A DNA stretch of 64,000 nt from positions 310,001 to 374,000 of the forward strand of contig NZ_CAJGZP010000001.1 in assembly GCF_904846155.1 (NCBI RefSeq). The letters are read 5' to 3'. Positions 36,269-45,395 of the stretch are shown here, piece by piece. Source of the DNA: Psychrobacter fulvigenes. GTDB taxonomy: Bacteria > Pseudomonadota > Gammaproteobacteria > Pseudomonadales > Moraxellaceae. Below the pieces are notes generated by a model, which made no database searches, was not told where the DNA came from, and worked only from the letters and a program-made list of their open reading frames with translations. The first letter of the stretch is position 1, and every line of letters begins with the position of its first letter. The translations under genes and the position numbers were made by a program.

Positions 36269-36967
36269 GCTCTATCCTTAGATGGTTTTAGTAGGGGATG
36301 GGTCATCACAAATGAGTCATCCATTGAACAAACAAATATCAGCTACATCCACGCTAGCGCTGCGGTGGAGTCTGTCAAAAAACAACACTGCTGATAGCCT
36401 ATCATTATTGGGTTGCAACTAGATATGAGGTGCGTATTTGCACCTCGCTTACAACCACAAGGTCTTCATATAATGTAACATGTTTTGACTGTTATACCAC
36501 GACAACTATAAGGATTACAATAAGTAGTGCTCAACTAGTTATAACAACTGTTCACTCGCTGCGTCTGCTATCTATTGACTAATATAGAAGGACATTACAA
36601 ATTACTGAAATTGTAAGAAAGTTTGTCAAAGCATGAATGAAGCGTTTTTTATAAGTACGCAGCTCCCTTATCTATGTCCAATGTTTTAAAGGTCAGACAA
36701 AGATATAAGCCCTATTGAATAACAATAATGCTGTTATAGTCTGTTGCAAGCAAGCCGGTTATATAGATTTAAACTGCTAATAAAAGCTAAGATAAGCACA
36801 GCTTTAGCGAATAATGCTATGATTAGCGCCTGTTAGTGTCCACCTTATACAAATATTTAGCATACTTTCAGTGGCTTATTAGGCGGTCAAAAATCTGACC
36901 ATGGAACTGCCACTGGTAATAATAAATACACCTATCATCTCAATACTGTTGCAAGGTTGATTGCCCT
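36269..36967. other. 699 bp divergent spacer
   Basis: Between ackA (minus) and lptM (plus). It holds a possible decayed type A MITE end (about 36368-36404) and a hairpin with GAGGTGC/GCACCTC arms at 36427-36446. Otherwise AT-rich and without a supported gene. Confidence 0.4.
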
Positions 36968-37165
36968 ATGTTTACGATACGTCGCTCTTCAAATACTGGC
37001 TCATCTGTTGGTGCCAATCGCCAAGCGTTATATGTGCTGCTAATTGGTACAGTCATGGTTGGATTGTCTGGCTGCGGACAAAAGGGCGATTTATATCTAA
37101 CCGATACCAGTAGTGAAACCATTGCTATTGGAGCAGAGGCTAGTGATGACCCCAATGACTATTAA
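36968..37165 (+). CDS. lptM: LPS-assembly lipoprotein LptM (YifL)
   Basis: This 65 aa lipoprotein starts with a charged leader and a hydrophobic helix, then the lipobox LSGCG, after which comes the family signature GQKGDLYL. In E. coli LptM stabilises LptD-LptE disulfide maturation in the outer membrane. Its position immediately upstream of lysA (76 bp) is the conserved neighbourhood. The leader is longer than in E. coli and the C-terminal tail is acidic. Family call is firm. Confidence 0.85.
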   Translation: MFTIRRSSNTGSSVGANRQALYVLLIGTVMVGLSGCGQKGDLYLTDTSSETIAIGAEASDDPNDY

Positions 37166-37241
37166 CAGATTGCCACACTGAATAAACTGCTGAATTGAAA
37201 ACTTTTAATATTAACGAATTGATTAGATGAGAGAGCCCGAT

Positions 37242-38594
37242 ATGAGTAATTCTGAGTTGCAAGCTGCATCCGTAACGACCCAAACTGAGCAAGGGTTGTA
37301 CGTCGACCCTATGGCTTTAACGGCTCATCTACCTGCACTACACTATAGCTATGATGCGCTGTGTATGGAGGAGGTGAGTATCAGTGAGCTGGTAGAGCGC
37401 TACGATACGCCGTGCTATGTCTACTCAAAACAGGCAATCCTTGATGTCTATCAAGACTATAGCGACAGCTTTGCTGCGATTGACCATCAGATTTGCTATG
37501 CCGTGAAGGCAAACTCCAACATTGCCGTACTCGGGATACTCGCGCAGGCGGGTGCAGGGTTTGATATCGTCTCTCGTGGTGAGCTTATGCGGGTACTGGC
37601 AGCAGGCGGACAAGCCAGCAAAGTGGTGTTTTCAGGCGTTGGCAAAACTCACGATGATATCGAGTATGCGCTTACCCAAGGTATTGCTTGCTTCAACGTT
37701 GAGTCGGTCAGTGAGCTTATGCTGATTAATGACGTCGCGCAGCAGCTCGATAAGCGCGCGCCGATATCGCTGCGGGTCAATCCAGATGTCGACGCCAAGA
37801 CTCACCCTTATATCTCCACAGGTCTAAAGGACAATAAATTTGGTATTGCCCATGAGCAAGCATTGGACGTTTATGAACAGTCAGCGGACTTATCGCATAT
37901 CGATATCGTTGGGATTGACTGTCACATTGGCTCACAGCTCACGGAAGTAGAGCCGTTCATTGCCGCCTTGGATAAGGTCATCGAGCTGGTACATAGTCTG
38001 AAAGACAGAGGCATTGAGCTGCGTCATATTGATTTAGGCGGCGGCTTGGGAGTGCGCTATATCGATGAAACGCCCGTTTCGATCAGTGAATTTGCACAGG
38101 CACTATTACCCAAGCTTACAGAACTTGGAATGACGGTATTCTTTGAGCCAGGCCGCAGTGTCGTTGCCAATGCTGGCGTATTATTGACGCGTGTCGATGT
38201 ACTCAAGCCAACTGAACATAAGAACTTTGCTATCGTTGATGCAGCGATGAACGACTTGATTCGTCCAGCCCTTTATCAAGCCGAAATGGCGGTGATTCCT
38301 AATGTATTGCCCAGTGCTGGCATAGATACGGCTGGCACGCAGCCGTGGGATATCGTCGGTGCTATCTGTGAGACGGGCGACTTCTTGGCAAAAGATCGCT
38401 TATTGTCATTGGCGACAGGCGATATCTTAGCGATCACGGGCGCGGGTGCGTATGGCTTTACCATGAGTAGCAATTACAACTCTCGCGGGCGAGCAAGCGA
38501 GGTGATGGTCTCAGAAGACAGCCATCAATTGATTCGTCAGCGGGAAAGTCTCGAAGAGTTATATGCTAATGAGACACTATGGCAAGGTGAATAA
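37242..38594 (+). CDS. lysA: Diaminopimelate decarboxylase
   Basis: This PLP enzyme performs the last step of lysine synthesis. The start was taken at 37242, where GAGAG lies six bases upstream; an ATG at 37227 adds five residues. The 450 aa protein has the PLP lysine in QICYAVKANSNIAVL, the HIGSQL motif, DLGGGLGVRY, EPGRSVVANAG for phosphate binding, and CETGDFLAKDR with the Cys/Glu that bind diaminopimelate. The gene is in a plus-strand run lptM-lysA-dapF-xerC. Confidence 0.95.
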   Translation: MSNSELQAASVTTQTEQGLYVDPMALTAHLPALHYSYDALCMEEVSISELVERYDTPCYVYSKQAILDVYQDYSDSFAAIDHQICYAVKANSNIAVLGILAQAGAGFDIVSRGELMRVLAAGGQASKVVFSGVGKTHDDIEYALTQGIACFNVESVSELMLINDVAQQLDKRAPISLRVNPDVDAKTHPYISTGLKDNKFGIAHEQALDVYEQSADLSHIDIVGIDCHIGSQLTEVEPFIAALDKVIELVHSLKDRGIELRHIDLGGGLGVRYIDETPVSISEFAQALLPKLTELGMTVFFEPGRSVVANAGVLLTRVDVLKPTEHKNFAIVDAAMNDLIRPALYQAEMAVIPNVLPSAGIDTAGTQPWDIVGAICETGDFLAKDRLLSLATGDILAITGAGAYGFTMSSNYNSRGRASEVMVSEDSHQLIRQRESLEELYANETLWQGE

Positions 38595-38699
38595 CGCGCA
38601 AAAAATACCCAGCACGCGCAAAAGACATAAGCGCTATAGCTGGTTAGGTTTCATAGTCGCTAAGCCAGCTGGATTTCAAAGTATAGAAGTATAGAGAGG

Positions 38700-38729
38700 A
38701 CCCATTGTTATCATGACAGTGGGTTTTTT
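38700..38729 (+). terminator. Rho-independent terminator after lysA
   Basis: ACCCATTGT and ACAGTGGGT form the stem around an ATCATG-type loop, followed by TTTTTT. It splits lysA from dapF. Confidence 0.7.
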
Positions 38730-38842
38730 ATGGTCTCTATTTTATTAAGAGGGATATGGCCTCTGGTGCGGTGATAGTTATCATTGTGCTAGGCAGCGTG
38801 CTAATATAACGGACACATAAAAATAGAATAGGACAAATGGAT

Positions 38843-39730
38843 ATGCTAATAGAATTTACTAAAATGCATGGCCTAGGCAATGATTTTATGGTCATCGATT
38901 TGGTGACCCAGCGCCTAGAGCTGACTAAGGAGTTGGTACAATTATTGGGTGATCGGCACTTAGGAATCGGCTTTGATCAATTGCTCGTCGTTGAGCCGCC
39001 GATGCGCCCTGATGTTGATTTTAGTTATCGTATTTTTAATACTGATGGCACCGAAGTTGAGCAGTGCGGTAATGGCGCCCGCTGTTTTGCGCGTTTTGTA
39101 CAAGCGCGCAAGCTGTCATTTAAGCAGCGCCTGCGTGTTGAGACGGCCAGTGGTATTATTTCTCTCACCACTGATCGTTACGGCTGGGTTGAGGTTGATA
39201 TGAGCAAACCTAAGTTTGAGCCAGACGAGATTCCATTTACTCCAAAAGCCACGACTAAAATTCAAAACGCCTATCATCTGAGCGTAGATGGTACGCCAGT
39301 ACAATTGTATGTGGCCAATATGGGCAATCCGCATGCCGTTATCAAAGTAGACGACGTACTGGATGCCGATGTTGAAAACCTAGGCAAGGCCATTGAATCG
39401 CATCCAGCATTCCCTGACAGAGTCAACGTCGGCTTTATGCAAGTGATGAACCAGCGGCACATACGCTTACGTGTTTATGAGCGCGGCGTCGGTGAGACGC
39501 AAGCGTGCGGTACTGGTGCCTGTGCCGCAGTTGCTATCGGTATACGTGAAGGCTGGCTAGATGAAGGTGAAGAGATACGCGCACAGCTATATGGCGGTAG
39601 TATGATAGTCCGCTGGCAGCCAGGGTATTCAGTGATGATGACGGGGCCAACTGCCTTTGTTTATGAAGGCGTGTTTAGTCCAGATGGGTTGATGGCGCAA
39701 GCGGGTATTAAGCCCAATCCAGCCAGCTAA
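38843..39730 (+). CDS. dapF: Diaminopimelate epimerase
   Basis: This cofactor-free enzyme converts LL- to meso-diaminopimelate for lysine and peptidoglycan. The start at 38843 (MLIEFTKMHGLGNDF) has GGA nine bases upstream; an ATG at 38837 is two codons earlier. The catalytic cysteines are in EQCGNGARC and in ETQACGTGACA, both intact. The 295 aa length is normal, with about 15 extra C-terminal residues. It is followed after 34 bp by xerC, as in many gammaproteobacteria, although the usual yigA (DUF484) gene between them is absent. Confidence 0.95.
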   Translation: MLIEFTKMHGLGNDFMVIDLVTQRLELTKELVQLLGDRHLGIGFDQLLVVEPPMRPDVDFSYRIFNTDGTEVEQCGNGARCFARFVQARKLSFKQRLRVETASGIISLTTDRYGWVEVDMSKPKFEPDEIPFTPKATTKIQNAYHLSVDGTPVQLYVANMGNPHAVIKVDDVLDADVENLGKAIESHPAFPDRVNVGFMQVMNQRHIRLRVYERGVGETQACGTGACAAVAIGIREGWLDEGEEIRAQLYGGSMIVRWQPGYSVMMTGPTAFVYEGVFSPDGLMAQAGIKPNPAS

Positions 39731-39764
39731 AAGGGGCTTATATATTTGGTATTAGGTAACACTC

Positions 39765-40757
39765 ATGTCTATAAAAGATGACTATATCTACATGCCTGCT
39801 GAATCGATGGAGCTTGATAAGCAGCTACGTGAGCTGCTTGCGCCTGTGCATCGGTGGCTCAATACCTTAGCAGTGCGCAATCACTCAGTGCATACCTTGA
39901 CGGCGTACTTTGCTGCCCTGAGTCAGTTGGCGCTATTTTTGCGCGGTAAAAGCCTGACTTGGACGCGCTGCGATAAGCGTCAGCTTGCCCAGCATATCAG
40001 TCAACGCCTTGACGAAGATAAGCTGGCGCTTGCCAGCGTGCAGCAAGAGCTATCCGCTATCCGGCACTTCTATGGCTGGCTGATTGAAGAGGATTTGGCA
40101 CGTATTAATCCAACCACGGGTTACCAGTTAAAACGCAGTCCGAGACCTTTGCCTTCTATTGCAGATGTAGACTTGTTGACTCAGCTACTGGATCAACCCA
40201 TTCCTGATACTCCTGAGCAGGCGCGGCTGTGGTTGCGTGACAAGGCCATGTTTGAGCTTCTTTATAGTAGCGGTCTACGAGTGGGTGAGTTGGTCGCGCT
40301 CGACACGACAGACATAGACTTAACGGATTTGCGCGTACGCGTGATGGGTAAGGGCAATAAGACCCGCATTGTGCCCATAGGCGCAAAGGCTGCTGCCGCT
40401 ATTACCCGTTATCTGCCGCATCGTAATCTGTGGGTAGAGCAGCAAGACAGTGCGTTATTCATCAGTGAAAAGCTTGGTACGCGGTTATCGACACGGGCAG
40501 TGCAGCAGCGCCTCAAGGTCGCAGCAACACGTGCTGGCATCTCGCAAAACCTATATCCACATCTGCTGCGTCATTGCTTTGCCTCGCATATGCTCTCGGG
40601 CAGTGGTGATTTGCGCGCCGTTCAAGAGATGCTAGGACATAGCGATATCAGTACGACGCAAATCTATACTCATGTCGACTTTGCCAAGCTGACGCAAGTT
40701 TATGACCGAGCGCATCCGCGAGCCACACATATCAAGCAAGATACAGAAGAAAGCTAG
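39765..40757 (+). CDS. xerC: Tyrosine recombinase XerC
   Basis: XerC acts with XerD at the dif site to resolve chromosome dimers. The 330 aa protein has an N-terminal SAM-like core-binding domain (about 20-115) and a catalytic domain. The catalytic Arg is in YSSGLRVGELVALD, the H-x-x-R box in PHLLRHCFASHML, the second His in LGHSDISTTQIY, and the nucleophile Tyr in IYTHVDF. It is ~30 residues longer than E. coli XerC at the N-terminus. Immediate linkage to dapF supports XerC over XerD. Confidence 0.93.
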   Translation: MSIKDDYIYMPAESMELDKQLRELLAPVHRWLNTLAVRNHSVHTLTAYFAALSQLALFLRGKSLTWTRCDKRQLAQHISQRLDEDKLALASVQQELSAIRHFYGWLIEEDLARINPTTGYQLKRSPRPLPSIADVDLLTQLLDQPIPDTPEQARLWLRDKAMFELLYSSGLRVGELVALDTTDIDLTDLRVRVMGKGNKTRIVPIGAKAAAAITRYLPHRNLWVEQQDSALFISEKLGTRLSTRAVQQRLKVAATRAGISQNLYPHLLRHCFASHMLSGSGDLRAVQEMLGHSDISTTQIYTHVDFAKLTQVYDRAHPRATHIKQDTEES

Positions 40758-40792
40758 AACCTACTAAATAATAGGCTCTACCAAATGCTAAG

Positions 40793-41695
40793 CTAGGCCA
40801 AACGATGACAATCAAAAATGGGCATTTTTTGTCGGCCTTGCTGCTGCGCCTCTTTATCTAAAGTGGCAAATACTAGCGCATAGTCGTTGTCAGCCGCTGC
40901 GTCTTGTAGCGCACTATTATCATAGTTGTCTACCACTGTGCCATTAAAGTCAGTAATCGCAGTATGACCCCATGTCTCACGCGTCTTGCCGTTTTTATAG
41001 TGATGCTCACCGCCCTGTGCCGCTCCAATCACCATACACTGACTGTCTAAGGCACGCGCTTGCAACAGCAGTGACCAGTGCGCTTGACCAGTCATATAAG
41101 TAAAGGCTGAAGGTGCACTCAGTATATCGGCTCCAGCTTGTCGCAAGCGCTGAGCCAGTGCTGGAAAACGTAAATCAAAGCAGACCATCATGCCTAGTTG
41201 AAAGCTGGTATCGTTTAATTCAATAGGCGCTACGACTGTCTGCGTGCCTGGCTCAAAGGTTGCGGCTTCATCATAGCTGCCCTGCTTGTCGGCAACGGTT
41301 GCAGTAAATAAATGAATCTTGTCATAGCGTGCCACCATCTTGCCATCTGGCGCAAATAATAGGCTGACTTGACGTAAACGACCATTAGGTACAGCATTAC
41401 CATCAGGGCGATACAGACAAGGAAGCGTGCCTGCGAGTAAGTAAATACCTTGCTCGCGTGCATAGCCCGCTAGAGTTGCTGATAGCTCGTCAAAGCGCTC
41501 AGCAGTTGGAAACTGCCGTCCCATGCTACAGCAGTTCTCAGGTAGTACGATGAGTTTGGCTCCTTGCGCACTGGCCTCACTGATGGCTGATTGAATAGTG
41601 GCAAGGTTGTTTTCGATGTCTTGCTGAGTGTTCATTTGTACCGCAGCGACGGTCAGCTTATTATTGTTCATCGTGTCGTTCGTGATGTCATTCAT
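40793..41695 (-). CDS. Nitrilase-family carbon-nitrogen hydrolase
   Basis: The start at 41695 (MNDITNDTMNNNK) has GAGAA upstream; 41716 is another ATG. The protein is about 300 aa, with the catalytic triad contexts KLIVLPENCCSMG (Glu), YDKIHLFTATV (Lys) and GMMVCFDLRFPALA (Cys). These features place it with Nit1/NitFhit-like and deaminated-glutathione amidases. The C-terminal DKEAQQQGRQKMPIFDCHR is typical. The exact substrate is not known. It converges with xerC. Confidence 0.85.
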   Translation of the reverse strand: MNDITNDTMNNNKLTVAAVQMNTQQDIENNLATIQSAISEASAQGAKLIVLPENCCSMGRQFPTAERFDELSATLAGYAREQGIYLLAGTLPCLYRPDGNAVPNGRLRQVSLLFAPDGKMVARYDKIHLFTATVADKQGSYDEAATFEPGTQTVVAPIELNDTSFQLGMMVCFDLRFPALAQRLRQAGADILSAPSAFTYMTGQAHWSLLLQARALDSQCMVIGAAQGGEHHYKNGKTRETWGHTAITDFNGTVVDNYDNSALQDAAADNDYALVFATLDKEAQQQGRQKMPIFDCHRLA

Positions 41696-41997
41696 AGTAT
41701 TGTTCTCAATTAGCATTTGTAGATGCAGTGACTCTTAACTGGTTTTTTATTTATATGATTTTTTATAAAATGCATTAAGGAGACGCTCTAAAGGGTTGAC
41801 GGATGTTTATCATTAGTCTTTGATTGCTTATATGGCTCTATGCGAAAGTAAATAACCAGATTAGAGACATAGAAGAGAGATTATCATAGCAAAGCGGCTA
41901 CGAAAAATGCTATCGTCATGACTTACGCAGTTAGGTTACCAGTTTAACTAGCATAACATAGACAAAACCACCACTACCGGAGTGCAATAAACCAGCC
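41696..41997. other. 302 bp spacer before rpoN
   Basis: Divergent promoter region of the nitrilase-family gene and rpoN; AT-rich, no gene or clear repeat seen. Confidence 0.35.
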
Positions 41998-43707
41998 ATG
42001 AGTATGTCGTTCGGATTGGCAGCTACGCTAAGCACCTCGCAAAAGCTAACGCCACAGATGCAGCAAGCAATCAAACTGCTTCAACTCTCAAGCCTTGAGT
42101 TGGCGCAAGAGGTGCAGGCGAAGCTAGACAGCAACCCTTTGCTTGAGCGCGTTGAGGAAGAAGATGAGTATGATGAATTCGATAGTGACTCAGTAGATGA
42201 CTATCCTGAGCTCTCGACGCTTGAGATGTGGAACAATGAGTCGACAGTGAGCTTGGCTGCAGAAGGCTCTGACACTGTTGAGAGTGCAGATTTCGAGTTT
42301 GAAGATACCTTTAACGACAGCTTAGATATGTTGCAGCAAACCACCATCGATAATGATGCTATCGACGATGTTGCAATGGATAATGACTATCAGAGCAGCG
42401 ATTACACCAGCAGTGACAACCAAGACAGCGATTATCAAAACAGCGTGAGCGATATAGATTATAGTAGCTTTGATACGGGCAGCTTTAGTAGTGGTAGCTC
42501 ATCGTCTGCGCTTGCGGACTTTGATGATTTTGATAGTTACCAAGGCAGTACCAGTGCTACTATTCAGGATCATGTACGTTGGCAGCTTAATTTTAAGCGC
42601 CTATCAGATACGGATACGGTGATAGCAGAGTACTTAGTCGATTCGATGGATGACATGGGTTTCGTGCAGCTAGATATCGATGAGTTGTTACAAACCTTAA
42701 ATATGATGGCCAGCTTTTATCAGTGGGAGCAGCAGGTTGAGCGCGAGGAGATTGAGGTGGTGCTGCGTGTCATTCAATCTTGTGACCCACTAGGGGTAGG
42801 TGCGCAGAGTTTGAGTGAATGTCTGGCTATCCAACTGGCCAAACTTGATCCTAACACCGAACACCTTGAATATGCTCAAAAACTGCTATCAGCAAGCGAG
42901 CATTTGGTCAGTAATAACATCAAAGCATTAACCGATATCACAGGTTTGTCACCATCGCATATCACACCGGCACTTGAGCTGCTGCGCACGTTAAATCCTG
43001 CACCAGGATTGGCGTTTCAGAGTAGTCAGCCTGACTATGTTCAGGAGCCAGAAAGCTATGATATTCCCGATGTACTCGTAACGCCCATACGTTATCACAA
43101 TGCTGAAATTGCAGGGCAAGATGGTGGCTGGCACGTACGCCTTAATCCAGAGACGCTACCAAAGCTGCGTGTCAATCAAGAGTACGCAAGCCTAGTCAAG
43201 CGTGGCGACGATAGCCCTGATAATCAATATCTGCGCGAAAACCTCACCGATGCCAGACTGTTTATTCGTAGTATTGAAGAGCGTAATCAAAACTTATTAA
43301 AGGTCGCTAGCAGCATCGTGCGCCGTCAGGATGAGTTTTTGCAACAGGGTGCTACTGCCATGCAGCCACTCATTTTGAAGGAAGTCGCAGAGGAAGTTGG
43401 CTTGCATGAATCTACAGTCTCACGTCTGACTACCAGCAAAAGTATCTTGACGCCGCAAGGTCTGTTTTCACTCAAGTATTTTTTCTCATCGCATGTGAGC
43501 AGTAGTGATGGTGATATCTCGTCAACGGCCATCAGTGCTATGATCAAGCAGCTGATCACAGATGAAGACCCAAAAAAACCACTCTCAGATAGCCGTATTC
43601 AAGCTCAGCTACTGGCTGAGGGTATCGATATTGCAAGGCGTACAGTGGCCAAATACCGCGAAGCAATGAATATTGGCTCATCGACTCAGCGCAAAAAGAA
43701 ATACTAA
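41998..43707 (+). CDS. rpoN: RNA polymerase sigma-54 factor
   Basis: This factor directs transcription from -24/-12 promoters under activator control. Region I is clear (SQKLTPQMQQAIKLLQLSSL, then ELAQEVQAKLDSNPLLE). Region III has the core-binding and HTH domains, and the RpoN box ARRTVAKYRE is at residues 546-555. Region II (about residues 50-185) is unusually long: ~135 residues rich in Asp, Glu and Ser, with SSDYTSSDNQDSDYQNS-like repeats. This makes the protein 569 aa against about 480 in E. coli. Function is not in doubt. Confidence 0.93.
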   Translation: MSMSFGLAATLSTSQKLTPQMQQAIKLLQLSSLELAQEVQAKLDSNPLLERVEEEDEYDEFDSDSVDDYPELSTLEMWNNESTVSLAAEGSDTVESADFEFEDTFNDSLDMLQQTTIDNDAIDDVAMDNDYQSSDYTSSDNQDSDYQNSVSDIDYSSFDTGSFSSGSSSSALADFDDFDSYQGSTSATIQDHVRWQLNFKRLSDTDTVIAEYLVDSMDDMGFVQLDIDELLQTLNMMASFYQWEQQVEREEIEVVLRVIQSCDPLGVGAQSLSECLAIQLAKLDPNTEHLEYAQKLLSASEHLVSNNIKALTDITGLSPSHITPALELLRTLNPAPGLAFQSSQPDYVQEPESYDIPDVLVTPIRYHNAEIAGQDGGWHVRLNPETLPKLRVNQEYASLVKRGDDSPDNQYLRENLTDARLFIRSIEERNQNLLKVASSIVRRQDEFLQQGATAMQPLILKEVAEEVGLHESTVSRLTTSKSILTPQGLFSLKYFFSSHVSSSDGDISSTAISAMIKQLITDEDPKKPLSDSRIQAQLLAEGIDIARRTVAKYREAMNIGSSTQRKKKY

Positions 43708-44101
43708 GGCGCGCTGAGATAAGACGCGACTTAAAAAATGTTTACCACTTTTTAGAAAGGTTATATTAACGCAAGCGATTATTAAAAATAAAATTTTTCG
43801 ATTATATACAATTTAGCAGTCAATATAAGATTTATTTACATTTATTTACATTATAGCGTCTTGCTACTATCCGACTTTCATGACAAATTAGAGTCATACC
43901 AACGATGATTACCACCCAGTTTGTCTATATTAAAACACGTGATCAAAAACTTAATTAAAAAGCGTGTGGATAAGGTGGTGATAAAAGGATACGCCACAAA
44001 ATATAAGATGAACTAGTTGAGGTTGTTGGTACAGTAGGATGCTTTAGGTAGGAATGCCAAAGCATCTATTTACTATCAGTAATAAATATAAGGATAAGTA
44101 T
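43708..44101. other. 394 bp spacer rpoN-hpf
   Basis: AT-rich leader with two TATTTACA repeats at about 43828-43850. No gene is credible. An hpf promoter is expected here, but no convincing boxes were found. Confidence 0.35.
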
Positions 44102-44473
44102 ATGAATGTTTCTATTAGTGGTCACCACATCAGCGTTACTGAGGCGATGGACACAGCAGTCCGTGAGAAACTTGAGAAAGTAGAACGTCATTTTGACCAA
44201 ATTCAAAGTATCCAAGTCATTTTGTCACTAGACAATAGCGGTGGTGGTAAAAAAAGCCATAAGGCTGAAGCCATAATGCGTGTTTCAGGTCATGAAATGT
44301 TCGTACAGTCGTATGATGATGATATGTATAAAGCCATTAATGACATGGCGGATAAACTCAGTAGACAAATCCGCAAATATAAAACCCGTCTAGAGCGCAA
44401 AAAGACACAAGGTGCAGGACGTGATGGACGCTACCAAGACCTTGCCGATACGGATGCAGCACCGGCAGTTTAG
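44102..44473 (+). CDS. hpf: Ribosome hibernation promoting factor
   Basis: The start at 44102 is preceded by AAGGAT eight bases upstream; a frame opening at 44054 would add 16 residues that do not belong to the family. The 123 aa protein has the HPF/YfiA fold: MNVSISGHHISVTEAMDTAV, then HFDQIQSIQVILSL, then SHKAEAIMRVSGHEMFVQS and YKAINDMADKLSRQIRKYKT. It binds between the 30S head and body and promotes 100S dimers or idles ribosomes. The tail beyond residue ~100 (about 20 aa) is longer than the E. coli form but lacks a long-HPF dimerisation domain. Location downstream of rpoN matches the E. coli order. Confidence 0.9.
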   Translation: MNVSISGHHISVTEAMDTAVREKLEKVERHFDQIQSIQVILSLDNSGGGKKSHKAEAIMRVSGHEMFVQSYDDDMYKAINDMADKLSRQIRKYKTRLERKKTQGAGRDGRYQDLADTDAAPAV

Positions 44474-44554
44474 TTATATAAAGGTTAATGAAGAGTGGCT
44501 AAATAATAATAAATAGTCTAAATGCCCGCTTCATTAACCCTTTATCAATACAAG

Positions 44555-44595
44555 AAAAAAGACCTCAAACGTTTGCTACGTTGAGGTCTTTTTTA
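44555..44595. terminator. Bidirectional terminator hpf/thiS
   Basis: AAAAAAGACCTCAAACG and CGTTGAGGTCTTTTTT form a long stem around a 7 nt loop with A- and T-runs on both sides. It ends hpf on plus and thiS on minus. Confidence 0.8.
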
Positions 44596-44677
44596 GTATC
44601 TATGGCTTTAGAGGCAGTCAATCAAATGCAGTGACTTAAAGACAGCCAATGACAATAATCAATGTTAATAGTCGATC

Positions 44678-44878
44678 CTAGCCACCACCGACAGCTTGTA
44701 CGACTTCAATACTCATGCCTTCGGCGATACGCAACTGGCCAAGCTCACTCTTTGGAATAAGCTCGCCATTGACCTCGACAGCATAGCGGCCTTTACTAAG
44801 CCCTAGCTCATTAACGACGAGCTGTACCGTTTGATGAGTGGTTTGTAAGGTCTGTCCATTGACAGTAATAGTACTCAT
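44678..44878 (-). CDS. thiS: Sulfur carrier protein ThiS
   Basis: This 66 aa beta-grasp protein carries sulfur as a C-terminal thiocarboxylate for the thiazole of thiamine. It ends in the essential Gly-Gly (VQAVGGG), and MSTITVNGQTLQTTHQ..VQLVVNELGL fits ThiS. No thiG follows it; it lies 69 bp from the next gene on the same strand. No TPP riboswitch was seen upstream. It could instead act with another sulfur pathway, but ThiS is by far the best call. Confidence 0.88.
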   Translation of the reverse strand: MSTITVNGQTLQTTHQTVQLVVNELGLSKGRYAVEVNGELIPKSELGQLRIAEGMSIEVVQAVGGG

Positions 44879-44947
44879 AGTGTTTTCTTCCTATAACTGA
44901 AACTGTTTATTTTTTCTAGATGACTGACGGCATAACGAGGGCTATGG

Positions 44948-45316
44948 CTAAGGTTTTATTCGAAAAGCAGTCACTGCCAACCACGTCCAACCTGCGATCA
45001 TCAGCACGCCACCGATAGGGGTAATCGCCCCAAACCAACGCGGGGCTCCAAGTGTCATGGCAAATAGGCTACCAGCGAAGATGATGACACCGATTTGTAA
45101 TAGCCAAGCGGTGGCTTGAGTGGCGTAGTTTAGGCGAATCAGCAACCCAACCATCAACAGCCCTAAAGCATGGATAAAGAGATATAGGGTTGCAGTGTGC
45201 CACCAAGCCAGCTGCTGGGCATTGACCATGCTTTTAATACCATGAGCACCAAAAGCACCCAAAGCCACAGCGACAGCCAGATTAATCGCTGCAATGCCTA
45301 TCCAATTTAACATCAT
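44948..45316 (-). CDS. DUF423 membrane protein
   Basis: This 122 aa protein has four hydrophobic helices and the DUF423 signature LGAFGAHGIKSMVNAQQLAWWHTA, then LGLLMVGLLI, then FAGSLFAMTLG and ITPIGGVLMIAGWTWLA. Members are inner-membrane proteins of unknown role. The gene is on the minus strand between rpoH and thiS (79 bp after rpoH), and is possibly co-transcribed with rpoH. Confidence 0.85.
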   Translation of the reverse strand: MMLNWIGIAAINLAVAVALGAFGAHGIKSMVNAQQLAWWHTATLYLFIHALGLLMVGLLIRLNYATQATAWLLQIGVIIFAGSLFAMTLGAPRWFGAITPIGGVLMIAGWTWLAVTAFRIKP

Positions 45317-45395
45317 AAAACTCTTACTATTAAGGAGTTGAGTGCTTACTCCTTGCTACTAATGACAAGCCCTAGCGAACAGCGGTTATGTTTAT

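Noticed and set aside
44023..44040. Sigma-54 promoter before hpf (TTGGTACAGTAGGATGC)
   Set aside because: The GG and GC elements are one base too far apart and the GC element lacks its second T, so it does not fit the -24/-12 pattern.
44879..44947. TPP riboswitch before thiS
   Set aside because: The 69 bp spacer to the next gene has none of the THI-box strings.
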